From NCBI RefSeq assembly GCF_000143415.4, contig NW_003314324.1:763767-827766 (forward strand): a stretch of 64,000 bases of DNA. Reading direction: 5' to 3'. Positions 11,056-22,269 of this stretch are shown piece by piece (within the stretch, counting starts at the first letter, position 1; each line of letters opens with the position of its first letter). The translations under genes were made by a program, and so were the position numbers. Origin of the DNA: Selaginella moellendorffii. Taxonomy: Eukaryota; Streptophyta; Lycopodiopsida; Selaginellales; Selaginellaceae. Below the pieces are notes generated by a model, which saw only the letters and a list, made by a program, of their open reading frames with translations, did no database searches and was not told where the DNA came from.

Positions 11056-12204
11056 CTAGAGTTTTGGGTTGAATGCATGTCTTCACTTGTGAGTGCCATT
11101 GAAAGCCTTTGCTTTATTATTGCTATTAAGGAATTTATATATTCCCTTAAGAGTGTGGATGTTGTTATTGATTTTCCCGTCTCAAGTGTTAAATTGTGTG
11201 TTGAGAAAGTTGAGCAATATGAATTTTTTTCTTATATTATGGTAGCCGAAGTATTTTATAATAAGAAGTCCTCTATTTTCTAAGCTTTAAGCATATGTTC
11301 TTCTGATTTCCCCATTTTTGTATTGTTAATTGTTGCAAATTCCTCTTCCAATGCTTCTTTATCCACTTTTTCTTCTTCCACAATTGTTTTTTTTCAATTT
11401 TTCTCATTTTCTCTTTTTTGCTCTACACTTCAAACCTTTTTTTTTCGAAGGAGGGGGTAGAGGGGATAGATGGGAGTCCAGTCCTGACAATGGAGTAAGG
11501 ACGAGCGTATACGGTAGTGGAGCAAGGATGAATGATATGAATTGTAGAGTGAGGACGAGTATAGTGAGTTTGAATGGAATATTTGGCCTTGATGTAATGA
11601 GGCTGAACGGATGCGATAATAAAGTGAAGCCGGACATAGATGGCAGAATAAAAATGAGTGCAACAAATCCAAATGAAGCTAATGCTTCAAAACTTTTTTT
11701 CCTTAGTGGACGGGATAAGGAGAATGTAGAGGACAAATAGAGTGAGTCCAACCTCCTTGGTTCAAAGTTATGGTTGCATGGTTAATTTGAGCATTTGGGA
11801 GTTGCATATGGAGTTGCAATTGATTCATCGAGGTTCCATAGTTAGCTAATACTTATGCTATGGCTTTGGATTTTATTTCAATCATGGTTATCAATAACTT
11901 TATAGATGGGTTTGTGGAAGCTTTAGATTTTTGTGGTAATTTATAATCGCTCATCTGAAGCTTCAGATGTTTCACTTGACTTATTATCATCACATTTTTA
12001 TCTTCTAGAGGGGAGGATAGTGTATGGTTTGTAAATATATATATGTATATACATGTATTACCTTAGCTAGGTAATACACTAATTATAGTACTATAGTATA
12101 TGGATTATCCATTTAGGATTGAATTTGGTCCATCCATTCTTGTATATAAGCAAGGGTCTAAACCCCATTTAATATACCCATTTCTATATCCCGAGCATTC
12201 CCAA

Positions 12205-12597
12205 CTTAAAACTTTTTTATAAAAAAATTATAAATTAAATATTATTTTAATTTTTTTGAACCTCTTTTTATTTTCCAGCTTTTGTTACCTTTTTAGATTT
12301 CTAGTATTTTTTCTTCATCTTAATACCTTTTTTTTCTGACATATTGATCAATATGGTTGTAATCAAGAATTGTTTTTTCTTGTTGGTGATGTTTTTGATT
12401 AGTTTTATTAAATATTCTTTTGTTTCAATGGTTCAACCACTTTTGCTAAAATTTATCTTGACATTTGTTAAAAAAATTTATTTTACCATTTTTGCTAAGG
12501 AATTCTTTCTTTCCCTTGAAAGTGTAAACTTTTCTTTACATTTTTTTGTCTCAAGTCCTACACAATATCAATCTTTTACTTATGTTATTGTAGCGCA
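12205..12597. repeat. T-rich fragment related to the interior of element E
   Basis: The wording of this stretch (TTTTATTTTCCAGCTTTTGT, TTTCTTCATC) recalls the T-rich interior of element E around 10740-11300. It has no LTR of its own and no credible gene. It ends next to TGTAGCGCAC at 12589-12598, which is also the first ten bases of the TRIM-2 LTR. Confidence 0.4.
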
Positions 12598-12868
12598 CGT
12601 GGTTTTTACCCTTTATCCTATAGGATAACACCACGAAGCGGAACCTAAACCCTCTTTGTGCCACGTGATAGATGCCACATGTCACATGCCACGTGTCCAA
12701 AGGACAGTGGTGTGGAACCCGAGGTTTAGGGCCTTGGGCCACTGAACGAAGGAACGGTGTCCAAAGGACAGTGGTGTGGAACCCGAGGTTTAGGGCCTTG
12801 GGCCACTGAACGAAGGAATGGTGCCAAACTCTCAAGCATGGAGCCAAGGAGTGATGGAACTGAACCAT

Positions 12869-13543
12869 TGTAGCGCACCTTATCTCTCTCCCCTTAAGCC
12901 AACTGGAAAAGGGGCAATTGCTTGATGAGAGAGCCCTTAGTGGCTATTTTATCCCCATTTATCCCTCAAGGTTCCAAGGATCCACGGTGACAGTATATTT
13001 AAATCTCATCCCATGATCACATGCGCTACACTCACCCCCCCCTTTAGAGATGTCAATGTCCTCATTGACTATTGACTAACAACCCCTACTGAGCCAAGGG
13101 GAACCAACACCTCCATTTCCGCACTCAATCTACCAATCCTTCCATTGTGTAGACCAGCTATTCCATGTGAGGCAACTAGTCATCCACCCGTACCGCAGTC
13201 CCATGGTGGATACCTTCGTCCGTGGATACTCCACACAAAAGGAAGGACGTACGCATGGATGCCCAATACGTACGATTTCAAATTTAGGGGTAGGAATATA
13301 CCTTGCTCAAGGGTATATTATACTTTTAAGTAGCCACTAATCAATGGGAATCGAACCTGTGCCAGTCGCTCCGATACCAACTGTAGCGCACCTTATCTCT
13401 CTCCCCTTAAGCCAACTGGAAAAGGTGCAATTGCTTGATGAGAGAGCCCTTAGTGGCTATTTTATCCCCATTTATCCCTCAAGGTTCCAAGGATCCACGG
13501 TGACAGTATATCCAAATCTCATCCCATGATCACATGCGCTACA
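12869..13543 (-). mobile_element. TRIM-2: complete miniature LTR retrotransposon (minus strand)
   Basis: The 162-bp LTRs at 12869-13030 and 13382-13543 both start TGTAGCGCACC and end GCGCTACA. On the minus strand the interior begins with TTGGTATCGGAGCGACTGGC right after the LTR at 13382-13543 (primer-binding site) and ends with a purine tract (complement of CTCACCCCCCCCTTTAGAG, 13031-13049) before the other LTR. ACCAT at 12864-12868 and 13544-13548 is a perfect 5-bp target-site duplication. The interior is about 350 bp and noncoding. It lies inside the left LTR of element D, so it inserted after D was in place. Confidence 0.92.
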
Positions 13544-16500
13544 ACCATGGAGCAACTCTCGAGCATACAGCCCAAGGAGTGAAGGGACAGGAGCCCGGAG
13601 CGACTTGGAATAGTCCTAGAGCAACCCTGGAGTAGTCCTGGAGTATCATTGACTGGCAAGCAAGAGATTCACGAATATATTACCCAAAGAAAATAACATT
13701 CTAATTTATCAGAACTAACTCGAGCAACAATCAACAAAACATAATGAATGTGGTAGAACCAACAAACACTTAGTCATGCCAACCATCGCACCAGCTAATC
13801 TGAATAGATCCCGGTCAATAATACAAAGGAACCCAAGTTACTTTAGCAAGTGTCAGTAACATTGAGCAAACCACGTAAAACATATAGTATTGCAAAAAGC
13901 CATAATCCATCAAAGAGAACAACTAACCATCATGAAAGATCATCAATCATCCCATCAATAGAGAAATGCATAATCGTCATCGAAGAAAGAATCTACCATC
14001 CCGAAGAATGGCAAATCATTCTAGATTAACAATAGTCAAGCAAAACCTTCGACAAGGATAATCAACTATCCTAGATGATAGTTAATCATCACCAATGATG
14101 GCTAGATGCAAAAGCCAACTTCAACATCGAAGCTAATGAGCCAAAATGCCTTCCCCAACAACTTCAAACAAATGGAACAATGAGCATAAAAACTCAAGGA
14201 ACCAAAAACTCGAAGAAGCCTATAGCTATTGTCTATAATGATCATAAGTCTTGCATGAACTAACTTCAATGCTAAAGAAGAAATCATGGTACAACCCATA
14301 ATATCCTTCTCAACACATCCATAAGCTAAACTTCATAATGCCAAAGCTAATGAAGAGCATTTCTAAGCATAGCAAAGTTATGCTCAATAAGTGATCACTG
14401 AATGATCCTCCATGAATCCATCTATAGCAAGACATAAGTCACTTCATAACAAGCACAAGAAGAATCATCAATGATCAATATGTTTCAATTCAAATCCAAT
14501 AAAGATTCAAATATTCAAACATCGATCACTAACTCTTCCACTTGTAAAGTTAACATAGTCCATGACTAAATCACTTTTCAAAGAAAAGCTCAAAACTCAA
14601 CCTCGACTAAGCAATCTCGTCTAGAACACAACTAAGTTAAACTTGCCACTCAATTCATTTGAACGTCAATATAGTTGTTAACTAGCTAATGCGCGAATGC
14701 TAATAACACAAAGTTACAACCAAATCATCAACACTATCTCTATTGAGACTAATGAAACTCAATATCAATCCTAAGGAAAGACATCTCTTTTCACTCGAAT
14801 CTCAATATCAACAATGTCAACAACAAGGCATCACTTCAGTGCCACCAACACCATAACAAAGCTAGAAGAAAGCACAAGTGAATCACCACTCAATGCGCTC
14901 TAGCAACCTAGCTAACCAAGGTTGAAGATACCTTAATCAGTATCCGAGACCAACCCTTCAGCCAAACTCAGTTACAGATAACACTTCATCAAGGAGTGAT
15001 TCACCACGTCCAAGACTCAATGAAATCCAACACTACGGACTAGATGTAACTAAATGATATCAACAAAGGTAGAGTCGATATGTCAACATGAAAAAACTCA
15101 TGTAAGTCTAACGACACGATCCTTTGCAACACCATTCAATAAAGCAAGCCTATCACTGCTAAATCATCATCGAGCGAAGCAAGTGTCAAACAATCCTCGA
15201 CGAAGTCTACAAGCAATCATTAGTTGTAAAGCAATTAACAATCACTCTTCAACTTGCCTTCACAAGTCCCAACACTAAACTCATGTCATCAAGTTATATA
15301 CTTGTCCAACATGAATGTGATACCCCAGGTATGAGATAAAAGTTCATAAACAAGCATAAACTAAATGACCACTCGAATCCAACTCAACCACAATAAGCTC
15401 ACTAATGCATTTGGCCAATAACTTTGAGTATGCCTTGAAGAGGCTAGTTATATGTAATCAACACTTAGTCGAAACTAAAGTGAAGACCACAAGATGGACT
15501 CATATCGGTACACAACCTCCTCATAGACAAAGCTATAGTATGGGTACCAACATCTCAACTCAAACAACTAAGTTGGACATCACCATCCTTAGCCACAGGA
15601 TCACCAAGACTAAGTCAAGATCAGTGAAAGCTCACTACTCTCATAGAGCCTAACGAAATGTAAGGTGCAACCTGCCACCATGCACAACGCTACAAAAGAA
15701 AGGCACAAAAGTCACCGTTCTTAGAAAAGCACAACAACCACTTTTCTATACCAACTCCAGACTCTATCCAACTTAATTGCTTTAACTCCAAAAGTTAGCA
15801 TCCTTTCGGGCTGCATCATATAAACTATTTACTAAGGTTTAAGCCAACCGAAGTCAACTCTAACCCTTTCACTAGCTTGTACTGGCTTACAAAAATGGAA
15901 TGGTTTTCGAGCAAAGTGATCAACAGATCAGCCATTGGAAAAGCCTAAGAAAATTTATGGAAAATTTTCCATCCTAAAGAAAGAATGACTCTCAGTCCAG
16001 GAATGCAAACTTTCAAGACTTAACCAACTTCCTCTTACTAACAACTTCACATAGATTCACTTTAACACAAATTCTTATGACCCAATAAAGCATTGAACAT
16101 CTTTGCCCATTTAACTGATATCCAACACCAACATCCGCAAAGTGCAAAATGTACATTAAAAGCTTGATCAAAAGACCACATCTCCAGATATCCAAATTGC
16201 ACTAACACTTTTCTTCAATCACTTTTCAAGATTCAATGTGAAGCCAAAACACTAACAAGAAAAATGACATGAAAAATCAAGCTCTAAGGAAAATTCCTCA
16301 TTACTCAAATCAACAATGCCACTTCTACTAACACAAATGCTAGTGATGTTAAATGCCCCAACTACACATTTTCTCCATCCAACAATCTACTCCAAGTGCT
16401 AATAGATCAACTGACAAGCTATAGCAAATGAATGCTACAACCCTTTTCCAACATCTTAATGGGCAAACTTTAGGAAACAAGGTACCTACTTAAGCTTAGC

Positions 16501-17677
16501 ATAATGGACCACCATCGAGAATCCAGTCAAGGCTACTACAATGCTACTTCGTGCAAGTAGACTAGCTTCACCATCAACCACTTTGGGGTTAATCATCGTT
16601 TGACCAAGCAACTTCATAAATACATTGCTCATTATCATATGGATATGATATGAGTATCACAATGACTTGATCATCAATCAAGCAACACTACGAGCAACGC
16701 CCATATCATTACTACAAAGGTTTATGTAAGTATCAAGTGTCAACTCAATTCAACAAAATATAACATAAATGCCACACTTCACCAATAGAGATTTACAACA
16801 CTGAACACCACTAACTTTTGTTCACAACATGGACAAGCTCATGCCACTCTTTTTCCGACCAAACTCAAAACTAATTCAACACTAAACTACTCAAGGAGCA
16901 ACAGCAAGGTTCCCCAGAAAAGAATTGAGCATTGTAACCCAAGTCTTCTAATAGCAAGCCTAGACAAAATGGTATAGCACTTCACCACTATCAATCCCAC
17001 AACTCACCATTGTAAGACCCTCATCTCCAACATGCATCAAGATAGGGACTCTTGTTTGCATGATGTGAACACGAGCAATCAGTTAACACCTTGTTGCAAA
17101 TCATCTCTCCAAGAGAAAATGATTTATGTGTTTGATCCTTCGTCCCTAACAACTCTCTTTTCGGTCTCATCTTTGACTAAACCTCAAGTTTGCTTTCGCA
17201 CTGCCTTCAGTTCAATCCAAGAAAAGTTTATGAGAGAGCACGGCAATGACTACTTGAACCAATAGACTAAGCCCTATAGTCTTGATTGGTTCACTTATAA
17301 TCATACCTAGGAAAGATTCACTAGTGCTGTGCTAAATAGCTACGGACTAGCCTATTTGCCACTCATAGCAAACCAGGGAGGTTTGCTTTCACCCATGATA
17401 CGAGGAACAACTCATGGAACCACTGATAGGTTAACATTAATCCTGCCAACTCAAAGTGTAACCTTGAGTTGCTAATGTGCCTCACACATGAGCCCAAGCG
17501 AAAACTCGTGCAAACAGAACACCTCAATCCTTCTTATGAGCCCAAGAGCAAGCTCACATTATCACGGTACAAAAAGGTAACAAAAACCATACCCAAGGAA
17601 CAACTACGAAGTCTTTGCACCCAAATGTGTACCCACTCGGATCATCGTTTTCATCTCTGCGTATGCAACAAGACTAA

Positions 17678-19586
17678 TGTGAGACACAAAATCCCTAGGC
17701 CCCAAAGTGGAGCTGGAAAGGGTGCCACGTGGTAGTGGCCGAAGTGAAAGCTAAACGAGCGTAACACGTTTGGACTAAAAGCTCCGACTTGAAAGGTCGA
17801 GAGCGGGAGTGGAACTCCCAACAAAGTGCTCAAGGAGCGAGCACAAAGCGAGCAATAAGCAAGGCTCCAAAAAGGGACCCAAAAAGGACCAACACATGAC
17901 ACGTGGAAGTGTCCGAGATGGAGTCCGAGACGGACCCTAGTTGGAGTCCGAGATGGACCCGAAGTGGAGTCCGATATGGAGTCCGAAGTGGAGTCCGAGA
18001 TGGAGTCCAATATGGAGCCTGAGATGGACCCGAGATGGAGTCCGAGGTGGAGTCCGAGGTGGACCGAGACGGAGTCCGAGATGGACCCGAGATGGAGTCC
18101 GAGATGGACCGAGATGGAGTCTGAGATGGAGTCCGAGATGGAGTCTGAGATGGAGTCCGAGATGGAGTCCGAGAAGGACCCGAGATGGAGTCCGAGGTCG
18201 AGACCGAGACCGGGACCGAGACCGAGACCGGGACCAAGACCGGGACCGAGACCGAGACCGAGGCCAAGGCTGAGACCGAGCCCAAGCCTGAGTCGGAGTC
18301 TGAGTCCGAGTCCGAGTCTGAGTCCGAGTCTGAGTCCGAGTCCGAGTTCGAGTCTGAGAGGGTGAAAGCCCAAAGCGTTCGTCTCCCAGACCCTGGGGGG
18401 TTTGGTGAGCTCCAAAAGTATAGTAAGGGGGAGGACTGCAGTGGAGCCAGTTTGGCCAGGAAAGGCCAGTTTGGCCCCGGAAGGCCAGACCCAGTGTTGG
18501 GTGATGAATTGACCACTGGGAAGTCCAAGACTAGAGTGAATACGGACCGACAAGTGGGGTAGCTTGGTGAAGTGTTCAAGAGCCGGCTCTAGTTCCCCCG
18601 GGAGATCGACTGGCCGATGCTCCCAGTCCAAGTGTGGGTGGCACTACCTACTTGGATACCAGGCGTGGCTCAACAGAACCTCGCTCTAAGCCCATGGCTA
18701 GAGCACCTAAAGGCGATAGGTGGGGAGAGTACCCAGGTGGCTCGCGTAAGGCCACGGTGTTCCGAAATGTCGTCCCAAAGGCCCAGACTGTGGAAAGGAA
18801 GAGGAGCAGTCCTCTGGGGTAGTGACCAAGGACACAGTCATGTGGTGAGGAAGTCCCAGAGGACCGTGGGACTTAGTGGTCGGGCCTGTGGGCCTCGATC
18901 CAGTGGCAGTGTTGGCAAACACGGCCAGGGGCAGAAAGGGACTTGGTAGGAACTAACAAAGGGACTTTGGGGAAGGCGATTCCCCAGGTCTGTGGGCATC
19001 CTAAGGATGCTAAGGAGTGGATCCAGGATGACCACTCGTGGACACATGGCCCAGTCTTGGAGAGACGAGGTGGTGATGCAAGTTGTGTTGGACCACTAGT
19101 GCAGCAAAGGTGAATGGGCATGGCCTTAGCGTAATGGGCCGAGATGTCAGTGGTACCTTTGGGTGTCGGTCTTGGGACTGGACATGTGGAGCATTTGGAT
19201 CAAGTGCAAGAGTTGAGTGGCATGGATGCCATTCTCGGGACTAGCAAGTCCCAAGTTCGGTCCCAAGACCAAACACGAGGAGCACTTGGACCAGGTGCAA
19301 GTGTTGAGTGGCATGGATGCCATTCTTGGGGCTAGCAAGTCCCAAGTCCTGAATTGGATTGATGGAGGTTGTGAATGAGACTCCTCCAAGTGGTCGGAGG
19401 TGTGGTTAAGTGACTAAAGTAGAATGGAAAAATTGGTGCAAGTGTTGAGTGGCATGGATGCCATTCTTGGGGCTAGCAAGTCCCAAGTCCTGAATTGGAC
19501 TGATGGAGGTTGTGAATGAGACTCCTCCAAGTGGTCGGAGGTGTGGTTAAGTGACTAAAGTAGAATGGAAAAATTAGTCGCTTACA
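17678..19586 (+). mobile_element. Solo LTR of the F family with perfect TSD
   Basis: The sequence starts TGTGAGACACAAAATCCCTA and ends TAGTCGCTTACA, as do the two LTRs of element F. ACTAA flanks it at 17673-17677 and 19587-19591. No second LTR or internal region follows, so this is a solo LTR left by LTR-LTR recombination. At 1909 bp it is longer than the F LTRs because a segment near 19290-19560 (TGCAAGTGTTGAGTGGCATG unit) is duplicated in tandem. It sits inside element D close to its primer-binding site. Confidence 0.9.
17928..18358. repeat. Degenerate GAGNCC / GAGATGGAGTCC array in the solo LTR
   Basis: A tandem array begins with 12-bp units of the type GAGATGGAGTCC, with GAGATGGACCC variants, passes into GAGACC hexamers and ends in GAGTCC hexamers. 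More base changes are visible here than in the arrays of element F, consistent with greater age. The array is free of stops in several frames on both strands, giving repetitive peptide frames that should not be called genes. Confidence 0.85.
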
Positions 19587-19938
19587 ACTAATTGCCCAAT
19601 CTCATTGGATAGTACTCACCGAGACTCATCCTTTGATACCAAATGTGGTTTTTACTCTTTATCCTATGGTGATTTACCATAGGATAACACCACGAAGCAG
19701 AACCTAAACCCTCTTTGTGCCACGTGACAGATGCCACATGTCATATGCCACGTGTCCAAAGGACAGTGGTGTGGAACCCGAGGTTCATGGCCTTGGGCCA
19801 CTGAAAAAAGGAACGGTGCCAAACTCCCAAGCATGGAGCCAAGGAGTGATGGAACTGAACCATAGAGAAACTCTCGAGCATACAGCCCAAGGAGCGAGGG
19901 GATAAGAGCCCGGAGCGACTTGGAACAGTCCTGGAGCA

Positions 19939-20512
19939 ACTAGCATCCTAATGTCAGGATCAGCATGCAAAACGGAGCCAAATGGAGTCTGGCACTATTT
20001 TGGCATACTGGTGGCTTAACGTGAGGACATGGGTACTCCACTAGCTAGCATGGAATGGAACTTGGGCTTAGACCCAAGCTGGACGCAGAACAAGGACAAG
20101 CACGCAAGCAGGAGCTAAACTATGCCTCAGGTTGGTCGGCCATGCCTGACCTACCCACTGTCCCTACTATACATTTGGAACCCCGCATAGCCCCCTTGAA
20201 GAACACATGCTTTGGGCCAAGCCTCCCTTAGTATCAGGAGTTAGTCTCTGGGACAAGCTCAAAACTTACTAAATATGAAATGTTCCTAGATTGCGAATTT
20301 GGACACGGGATGAACACCATTGTGTTCAGAACAATCTCTACAGTCCGTAAATATGCCAAATGAGCAAATCTGGACACTTTCCATAAATAACATTTGGGAT
20401 CAAAATGAGACTAACACAAAGGGCATGATAACGAGGGTGTTTAGCAGACACGGTAAGCTATCATCTAGCGATGTTGAGGGACCAATCTCAATATCACGGG
20501 GATTCTTGATAC
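19939..20512. other. Spacer between elements D and F
   Basis: This is unique-looking sequence with no convincing gene. The last ~120 bp, read on the minus strand, is open and may be a fragment of a gene now split by element F (see the 28050-28265 entry). Confidence 0.4.
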
Positions 20513-20744
20513 TGTGAGACACAAAATCCCTAGGCCCCAAAGTGGAGCCGGAAGGGCGCCACATGGTAGTGGCCGAAGCGAGAGCCAAACGAGCGTAACA
20601 CGTTTGGACCAAAAGCTCCGACTTGAAAAGTCAAGAGCGGGAGTGGAACTCCCAACGAAGTGCTCGAGGAACGAGCACGAAGCGAGCAAAAGGCGAGGCT
20701 CCAAAAAGGGACCCAAAAGGACCAACACATGACACGTGGGAGTG

Positions 20745-21116
20745 TCCGAGATGGAGTCCGAGATGGACCCGAGATGGAGTCCGAGATGGAGTCCGAGATG
20801 GAGTCCGAGATGGACCCGAGATAGACCCGAAATGGAGTCCGAGATGGACCCGAAATGGAGTCCGAGATGGAGTCCGAGATGGACCCGAGATGGAGTCCGA
20901 GATGGAGTCCGAGATGGACCCGAGATAGACCCGAAATGGAGTCCGAGATGGAGTCCGAGATGGACCCGAAATGGAGTCCGAGATGGAGTCCGAGATGGAC
21001 CCGAGATGGAGTCCGAGATGGAGTCCGAGATGGACCCGAGATGGACCCGAGATGGAGTCCGAGATGGAGTCCGAGATGGAGTCCGAGATGGAGTCCGAAG
21101 TCGAGACCGAGACCGG

Positions 21117-21148
<32 letters not shown>

Positions 21149-21272
21149 TCGGGACCGAGACCGAGACCGAGGCCGAGGCCGAGACCGAGCCCGAGCCCGA
21201 GTCCGAGTCCGAATCCGAATCCGAGTCCGAGTCCGAGTCCGAGTCCGAGTCCGAGTCCGAGTCCGGAGCCTG
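20745..21272. repeat. 12-bp/6-bp tandem array in the left LTR of element F
   Basis: A regular array of GAGATGGAGTCC and GAGATGGACCC units is followed by GAGACC and then GAGTCC hexamers. The units are multiples of three with occasional 11-mers that switch frame. It encodes repeated ESEM, RWSP, DRDRD or SDSDS peptides depending on frame, and these frames are artefacts of the repeat. Confidence 0.88.
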
Positions 21273-22269
21273 AGAGGGTGAAAGCCCAAAGCGTTCGTCT
21301 CCCAGACCCTGGGGGGTTTGGTGAGCTCCAAAAGTATAGTAGGGGGAGGACTGCAGTGGAGCTAGTTTGGCCAGGAAAGGCCAGTTTGGCCCAGGAAGGC
21401 CAGACCCAGTGTTGGGTGATGAACTGACCACTGGGAAGTCCAAGACTAGAGTGAATACGGACCGACAAGCGGGGTAGTTTGGTGAAGTGTTCAAGAGCCG
21501 GCTCTAGTTCCCCCGGGAGATCGATTGGCCGATGCTCCCAGTCCAAGTGTGGGTGGCACTACCTACTTGGATACCAGGCGTGGCTCAACGGAACCTCACT
21601 CTAAGCCCATGGCTAGAGCACCTAAAGGCGATAGGTGGGGAGAGTACCCAGGTGGCTCGCGTAAGGCCACGGTGTTCCGAAATGTCGTCCCAAAGGCCCA
21701 GACTGTGGAAAGGAAGAGGAGCAGTCCTCTGGGGTAGTGACCAAGGACACAGTCGTGTGGTGAGGAAGTCCCAGAGGACCGTGGGGCTTAGTGGTCAGGC
21801 CTGTGGGCCTCGATCCAGTGGCAGTGTTGGCAAACACGGCCAGGGGCAGAAAGGGACTTGGTAGGAACTGACAAAGGGACTTTGGGGAAGGCAATTCCCC
21901 AGGTCTGTGGGCATCCTAAGGATGCTAAGGAGTGGATCTAGGATGACCACTCGTGGACACATGGCCCAGTCTTGGAGAGACGAGGTGGTGATGCAAGTGG
22001 TGTTGAACCACTAGTGCAGCAAAGGTGAATGGGCATGGCCTTAGCATAACGGGCCGAGATGTCAGTGGTACCTTTGGGTGTCGGTCTCAGGACCGGACAC
22101 GTGGAGCACTTGGACCAAGTGCAAGTGTTGAATGGCATGGATGCCATTCTTGGGGCTAGCAAGTCCCAAGTCCTGAATTGGACTAATGGAGGTTGTGAAT
22201 GAGACTCCTCCAAGTGGTCGGAGGTGTGGTTAAGTGACTAAAGTAGAATGGAAAAATTAGTCGCTTACA

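Larger units (their letters stand above)
9339..12204 (+). mobile_element. LTR element E: ~185-bp LTRs, non-autonomous, split by a TRIM
   Basis: Direct repeats at 9339-9519 and 12021-about 12204 start TGTA..GTTTGTAAAT, contain GCTAGGTAATACACTAAT, a TATA-like TATATAA and CATCCATTCTTGTATATAA, and end near CCCGAGCA. A polypurine tract, AGAGGGGAGGATAG, sits directly before the right copy at about 12006-12020, so the element reads on the plus strand. The inside (about 1.9 kb without the TRIM) has one gag-like open frame interrupted at 10090 and T-rich sequence. No reverse transcriptase or integrase is visible. The target-site duplication is not clear (CACTT versus CAACT). It is probably an old non-autonomous element. 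Confidence 0.72.
12598..19938 (-). mobile_element. LTR element D (minus strand), non-autonomous host of two nested insertions
   Basis: The right LTR is at 19644-about 19938. The left LTR is at about 12598-13623 and is enlarged by TRIM-2 and by a 63-bp internal duplication (GTCCAAAGGACAGTGGTGTG repeat). Both share CTTTATCCTAT, AGGATAACACCACGAAGC, CCACGTGTCCAAAGGACAGT and GAGCATACAGCCCAAGGAG. The sequence CTTTGATACCAAA at 19631-19643 is, on the minus strand, TTTGGTATCAAAG, an initiator-Met-type primer-binding site adjacent to the right LTR. That fixes the orientation as minus, with the 5' LTR on the right. The interior (13624-17677 and 19587-19643) is A/C-rich and has no pol-like frame. No target-site duplication could be paired, so the outer ends are approximate. 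Confidence 0.65.

Noticed and set aside
17651-18631. 326-aa and similar long minus-strand frames
   Set aside because: They are generated by the hexamer/dodecamer array inside the solo LTR; several frames on both strands are open at once.
20465-21546. 288-aa and 338-aa frames with SRSRSR or LGLGLG repeats
   Set aside because: Same cause in the left LTR of element F; no unique protein-like sequence.
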